From: Patescibacteria group bacterium
GTDB lineage: Bacteria; Patescibacteriota; Gracilibacteria; UBA1369; JAHJTR01
DNA: 7,923 nt
Assembly (NCBI GenBank): GCA_018829865.1
Contig: JAHJTR010000209.1
Coordinates: 1 to 7,923, forward strand
Direction: 5' to 3'
This document shows, in pieces, positions 6,336 to 7,923 of this stretch (position 1 is its first letter; each line of letters opens with the position of its first letter). The notes beneath the pieces are model-generated. The model was not told where the DNA came from and ran no database searches. It saw only the letters and a list, made by a program, of their open reading frames with translations. Both the position numbers and the translations under genes were made by a program.

Positions 6336-7402
6336 ATAAAACAATTGCTATTCTTGCAGGCGATGGGATTGGGCCGGAAGTTATGCAAGAAGCACTCAAA
6401 GTACTTGATTGCGTTGCAGAAAAATTTGGGCACATTTTCAACTATCATCACGCATTAATTGGTGGAGCAGCATGGGATGTGCATGGTAATCATTTCCCAG
6501 ATGAAACTAAGCAGGTTTGTGAGTCTTCCGATGCTATTTTGCTTGGGTCTGTTGGTGGTCCTCCTGAAAAGCAGATGGATGAGAAATGGAATGGATGTGA
6601 AATCGCTTCTGTTCTGTGCTTACGGAAACATTTTGATTTTAATATTAATTTGCGCCCATCTAAAGTCTACCCTTCGCTAAGTAAATTATGCTTTCTGCGC
6701 TCTGATATTGCTAAGCAGGGGCTTGATATATTGACGGTGCGTGAGTTGAGCAGGGGAATTTACTTTGGAGAGCATAAAACTGAAAAAATTAAGGGGCAAA
6801 TAATAGCACACGATGTGATGGAATATGATGAAAAAACCATTGAAGCAATTGCAAATACAGCCTTTAAAGCAGCCCAAAGCCGTTCACAAAAAGTCACTTC
6901 AGTCGATAAAGCTAATGTGCTCGAATGCAGCAAACTTTGGCGGGAAGTAGTAACACGTGTTGCGATGAATTACCCGAACTGCATGCTCGAACACATGCTA
7001 ATAGACAACTGTGCGGCTCAGCTAGTCAGGCAACCTTATTCTTTTGATGTAATCGTAACTAGCAATATGTTTGGCGATATTCTTTCTGATGAAATTGCTG
7101 TACTTGCTGGATCAATCGGAATGTCGCCCTCTGCCTCATTGAATTCTAGTGGATTCGGGATGTATGAACCGTCTGGCGGTAGCGCACCTGATATAGCAGA
7201 GAAAGGTATTGCAAACCCAATTGCTCAAATCCTTTCTGCCGCTATGATGCTTAAGTATTCTTTTGAAATGCATACAGAATATAATGCAATTGTAGCCGCC
7301 ATCGAAAAAGTTTTAGAAGAGGGGGCTCGTACTGCTGATATAGGGAATGCAAATTTTATATCTACAACTAAGATGGGTAAATTAATTGTGCAAAAAATCT
7401 AA
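6332..7402 (+). CDS. 3-isopropylmalate-dehydrogenase-family oxidative decarboxylase (leuB-like)
   Basis: This 356-residue protein is of normal LeuB length. It uses NAD+ to oxidise and decarboxylate a 3-substituted malate to the elongated 2-oxoacid. Visible sites are LAGDGIGPE (8-16), substrate-binding R98 (LRK), R108 (NLRP) and R137 (VREL), Y144 (GIYFG), K193 and N195 (VDKANVLE), D225, and metal ligands D249 and D253 (MFGDILSDE). The NAD loop is GSAPDIAEKGIANPIAQILS. The side-chain recognition helix reads CEIASVLCLRK (89-99). Ungapped against Thermus LeuB, Glu87 becomes Ile91 and Leu90 becomes Val94, which would change the pocket for the substrate side chain. A one-residue insertion would instead preserve a Glu (E90). 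VRELSRG replaces the usual VRELTGG. It is the last gene of the operon. Confidence 0.92.
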   Translation: MNKTIAILAGDGIGPEVMQEALKVLDCVAEKFGHIFNYHHALIGGAAWDVHGNHFPDETKQVCESSDAILLGSVGGPPEKQMDEKWNGCEIASVLCLRKHFDFNINLRPSKVYPSLSKLCFLRSDIAKQGLDILTVRELSRGIYFGEHKTEKIKGQIIAHDVMEYDEKTIEAIANTAFKAAQSRSQKVTSVDKANVLECSKLWREVVTRVAMNYPNCMLEHMLIDNCAAQLVRQPYSFDVIVTSNMFGDILSDEIAVLAGSIGMSPSASLNSSGFGMYEPSGGSAPDIAEKGIANPIAQILSAAMMLKYSFEMHTEYNAIVAAIEKVLEEGARTADIGNANFISTTKMGKLIVQKI

Positions 7403-7455
7403 TAGCACGTCACCTCATACTGCTTTCTTAAACCAGTTAAAATCTTTTTGCTGTG

Positions 7456-7485
7456 TATTATATTACTACTTTTATAATAATTTTT
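7456..7485 (+). terminator. Weak candidate operon terminator
   Basis: TATTATA (7456-7462) is complementary to TATAATA (7473-7479) with a 10-base loop, followed by A and five T. The stem is only seven A-T pairs, so it would be unstable, and its 3' half overlaps the end of the convergent XRE gene. No better hairpin was found between the leuB-like stop and that gene. Real termination may be elsewhere or Rho-dependent. Confidence 0.22.
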
Positions 7486-7675
7486 GGATATTAACGCCAA
7501 GCGCTTCAGCTAGTTTCTCAATATTTTTTAATGATACATTCCTTCCACCCTGTTCGATATCACTAATATAAGTCCGATGTAGTCCGGATTTAACAGCCAA
7601 TTGTTCCTGAGATAATCCATTAAGTTTGCGTATTTCTCTTATTTTCTTTCCAAATTTCAATTGAATATCTGACAT
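7472..7675 (-). CDS. XRE-family (Cro/CI-type) HTH transcriptional regulator
   Basis: This 67-residue protein is essentially a single HTH_3 domain. LSQEQLAVKSGLHRTYISDI (21-40) holds the helix-turn-helix, and helices 4-5 follow in VSLKNIEKLAEALGVNIQKL. Size and sequence resemble the small stand-alone regulators of restriction-modification and plasmid or phage loci, but no methylase or nuclease lies next to it here. It is transcribed toward the operon, its stop is 69 bp from the leuB-like stop, and it has a palindrome in its own promoter region, so autoregulation is likely. It may also control the operon promoter; no shared half-site was seen. No Shine-Dalgarno precedes its ATG. Confidence 0.85.
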   Translation of the reverse strand: MSDIQLKFGKKIREIRKLNGLSQEQLAVKSGLHRTYISDIEQGGRNVSLKNIEKLAEALGVNIQKLL

Positions 7676-7692
7676 TAGAATTAGGTTATTTA

Positions 7693-7721
7693 TTGACTAC
7701 ATTTTATATTTTGCATATTAT
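7693..7721 (+). promoter_or_regulatory. Candidate outward-facing promoter toward the right repeat
   Basis: TTGACT (7693-7698) and TATTAT (7716-7721) are separated by 17 bp, a good sigma70 match on the plus strand. Transcription would begin near 7728, inside the palindrome at 7722-7735, and run into the right repeat arm and out of the window. The same palindrome could therefore control two divergent, overlapping promoters. An AT-rich chance match is possible. Confidence 0.35.
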
Positions 7722-7745
7722 AAGTCTACAGACTTTGAATAACAT
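7717..7745 (-). promoter_or_regulatory. Candidate promoter of the XRE gene with 14-bp palindrome
   Basis: On the minus strand a perfect TATAAT (7722-7717) stands about 40 bases before the ATG at 7675, with only a poor -35 (TGTTAT around 7745-7740). The spacer is almost filled by AAGTCT-AC-AGACTT (7722-7735, plus-strand reading), a perfect 6-bp inverted repeat. A weak -35 combined with an operator in the spacer is a common layout for self-regulating XRE proteins. The palindrome is certain; the protein that binds it is inferred. Confidence 0.5.
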
Positions 7746-7782
7746 TATGAATGAAGATTTTACACTAAAAACAAATTCGAAC

Positions 7783-7923
7783 TGCCCCAAAAAATGTAGC
7801 CTGCTTGGTTTTCATCGGGTCTCTTTTAGGAGGGAAGGCAAAAAGGAGGGGGTCTGGGGGAGGAATTTTTGCCTTCCCGCCCTTCTTTCCTTTGGGTTTG
7901 CACAGAGTCCCCATACGCGCCGC
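7783..7923. repeat. Right arm of the perfect 141-bp inverted repeat
   Basis: This arm is the exact inverted copy of 1-141, with no mismatch found over the full length, which implies recent duplication, gene conversion or a shared assembly k-mer. The G-rich strand of the internal mirror repeat lies on the plus strand here. An incidental open frame starting at 7747 crosses the whole arm without a stop, but there is no coding evidence for it. No transposase gene lies between the arm and the XRE gene. Confidence 0.97.
7832..7878. repeat. Stem-loop with G-rich mirror repeat inside the right arm
   Basis: This is the inverted counterpart of the structure at 46-92. The 13-bp stem arms are 7832-7844 and 7866-7878, and the G-rich mirror repeat at 7843-7865 is centred on 7854. 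Here the G-runs are on the plus strand, so any quadruplex would form in RNA or DNA reading out of the operon side. Confidence 0.75.

Noticed and set aside
1761..7402. Reading the operon as a lysine (aminoadipate) pathway because of the LysN-type aminotransferase and homocitrate-like motif
   Set aside because: The aminotransferase lacks the LysN Arg23 equivalent, and the dehydrogenase keeps the LRK/NLRP arrangement of isopropylmalate dehydrogenases and not that of homoisocitrate dehydrogenase. The idea is not fully excluded.
7472..7675. XRE protein as controller of a restriction-modification system
   Set aside because: No methylase or endonuclease gene is present in the window, and the palindrome has AGTC...GACT order and not the GACT...AGTC order of classical C-boxes.
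7747..7923. Open plus-strand frame starting at ATG 7747 and running off the window edge through the right repeat (59 codons)
   Set aside because: It has no recognisable domain, consists mostly of repeat DNA dominated by G-rich mirror sequence, and has no ribosome-binding site. It is probably chance, although the outward promoter-like sequence keeps it from being wholly excluded.
1..7923. CRISPR array, tRNA or rRNA genes, plasmid replication gene or iterons
   Set aside because: No regularly spaced direct repeats, cloverleaf or conserved rRNA segment, Rep-like protein or iteron set was found on reading both strands.

Overview
This AT-rich 7.9 kb window holds one compact forward operon whose five metabolic genes look like a 2-oxoacid chain-elongation (leucine-type) pathway. 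It is bounded at its two extreme edges by a perfect 141-bp inverted repeat. The host cannot be named from sequence alone. The promoter is a classical sigma70 type (TTGACA, 16 bp, TATACT), there is a proteobacterial-style peptide-leader attenuator, and almost no start codon is preceded by a recognisable Shine-Dalgarno. Together these suggest a low-GC Gram-negative bacterium or an insert carried by one.

Left end (1-429): the left repeat arm comes first and contains a 13-bp stem and a polypyrimidine mirror repeat. A strong promoter at 204-231 follows, with a palindrome over its -35 box. Next is a 28-codon leader peptide (262-345) with three consecutive Met codons. A set of mutually exclusive RNA hairpins ends in an intrinsic terminator with a U-run at 404-410. 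This is a textbook transcription-attenuation layout.

Operon (430-7402): in order, an InsA-like zinc-ribbon/HTH protein without its DDE partner; a probable SAM-dependent methyltransferase with a helical N-terminal half; an IPM/homocitrate-synthase-family condensing enzyme without the LeuA regulatory domain; a LysN/KAT-II-type PLP aminotransferase; the large (leuC-like) and small (leuD-like) subunits of an isopropylmalate-isomerase-type dehydratase; and a leuB-like beta-decarboxylating dehydrogenase. Spacing runs from 22 bp down to ATGA overlaps, so a single transcript is expected. The condensing enzyme, isomerase and dehydrogenase would lengthen a 2-oxoacid by one carbon and the aminotransferase would convert it to an amino acid. 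Several substrate-facing positions differ from canonical leucine enzymes, the aminotransferase lacks the LysN arginine that reads a distal carboxylate, and a methyltransferase gene is embedded. I therefore think a non-proteinogenic (homologated and possibly methylated) amino acid is a serious alternative to plain leucine synthesis. Leucine itself is not excluded.

Right end (7403-7923): a convergent XRE-family regulator (7675-7472, minus strand) has a 14-bp palindrome at its promoter, and a second promoter-like sequence on the plus strand points into the right repeat arm. The right arm then runs to the window edge.

Caution: the repeats stop exactly at both window edges and are exactly 141 bp. 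That equals the default largest k-mer of a common metagenome assembler, so the arms may be the visible k-mer overlap of longer flanking repeats and not true termini. The inner edges of the repeat (141/142 and 7782/7783) are real sequence boundaries either way.
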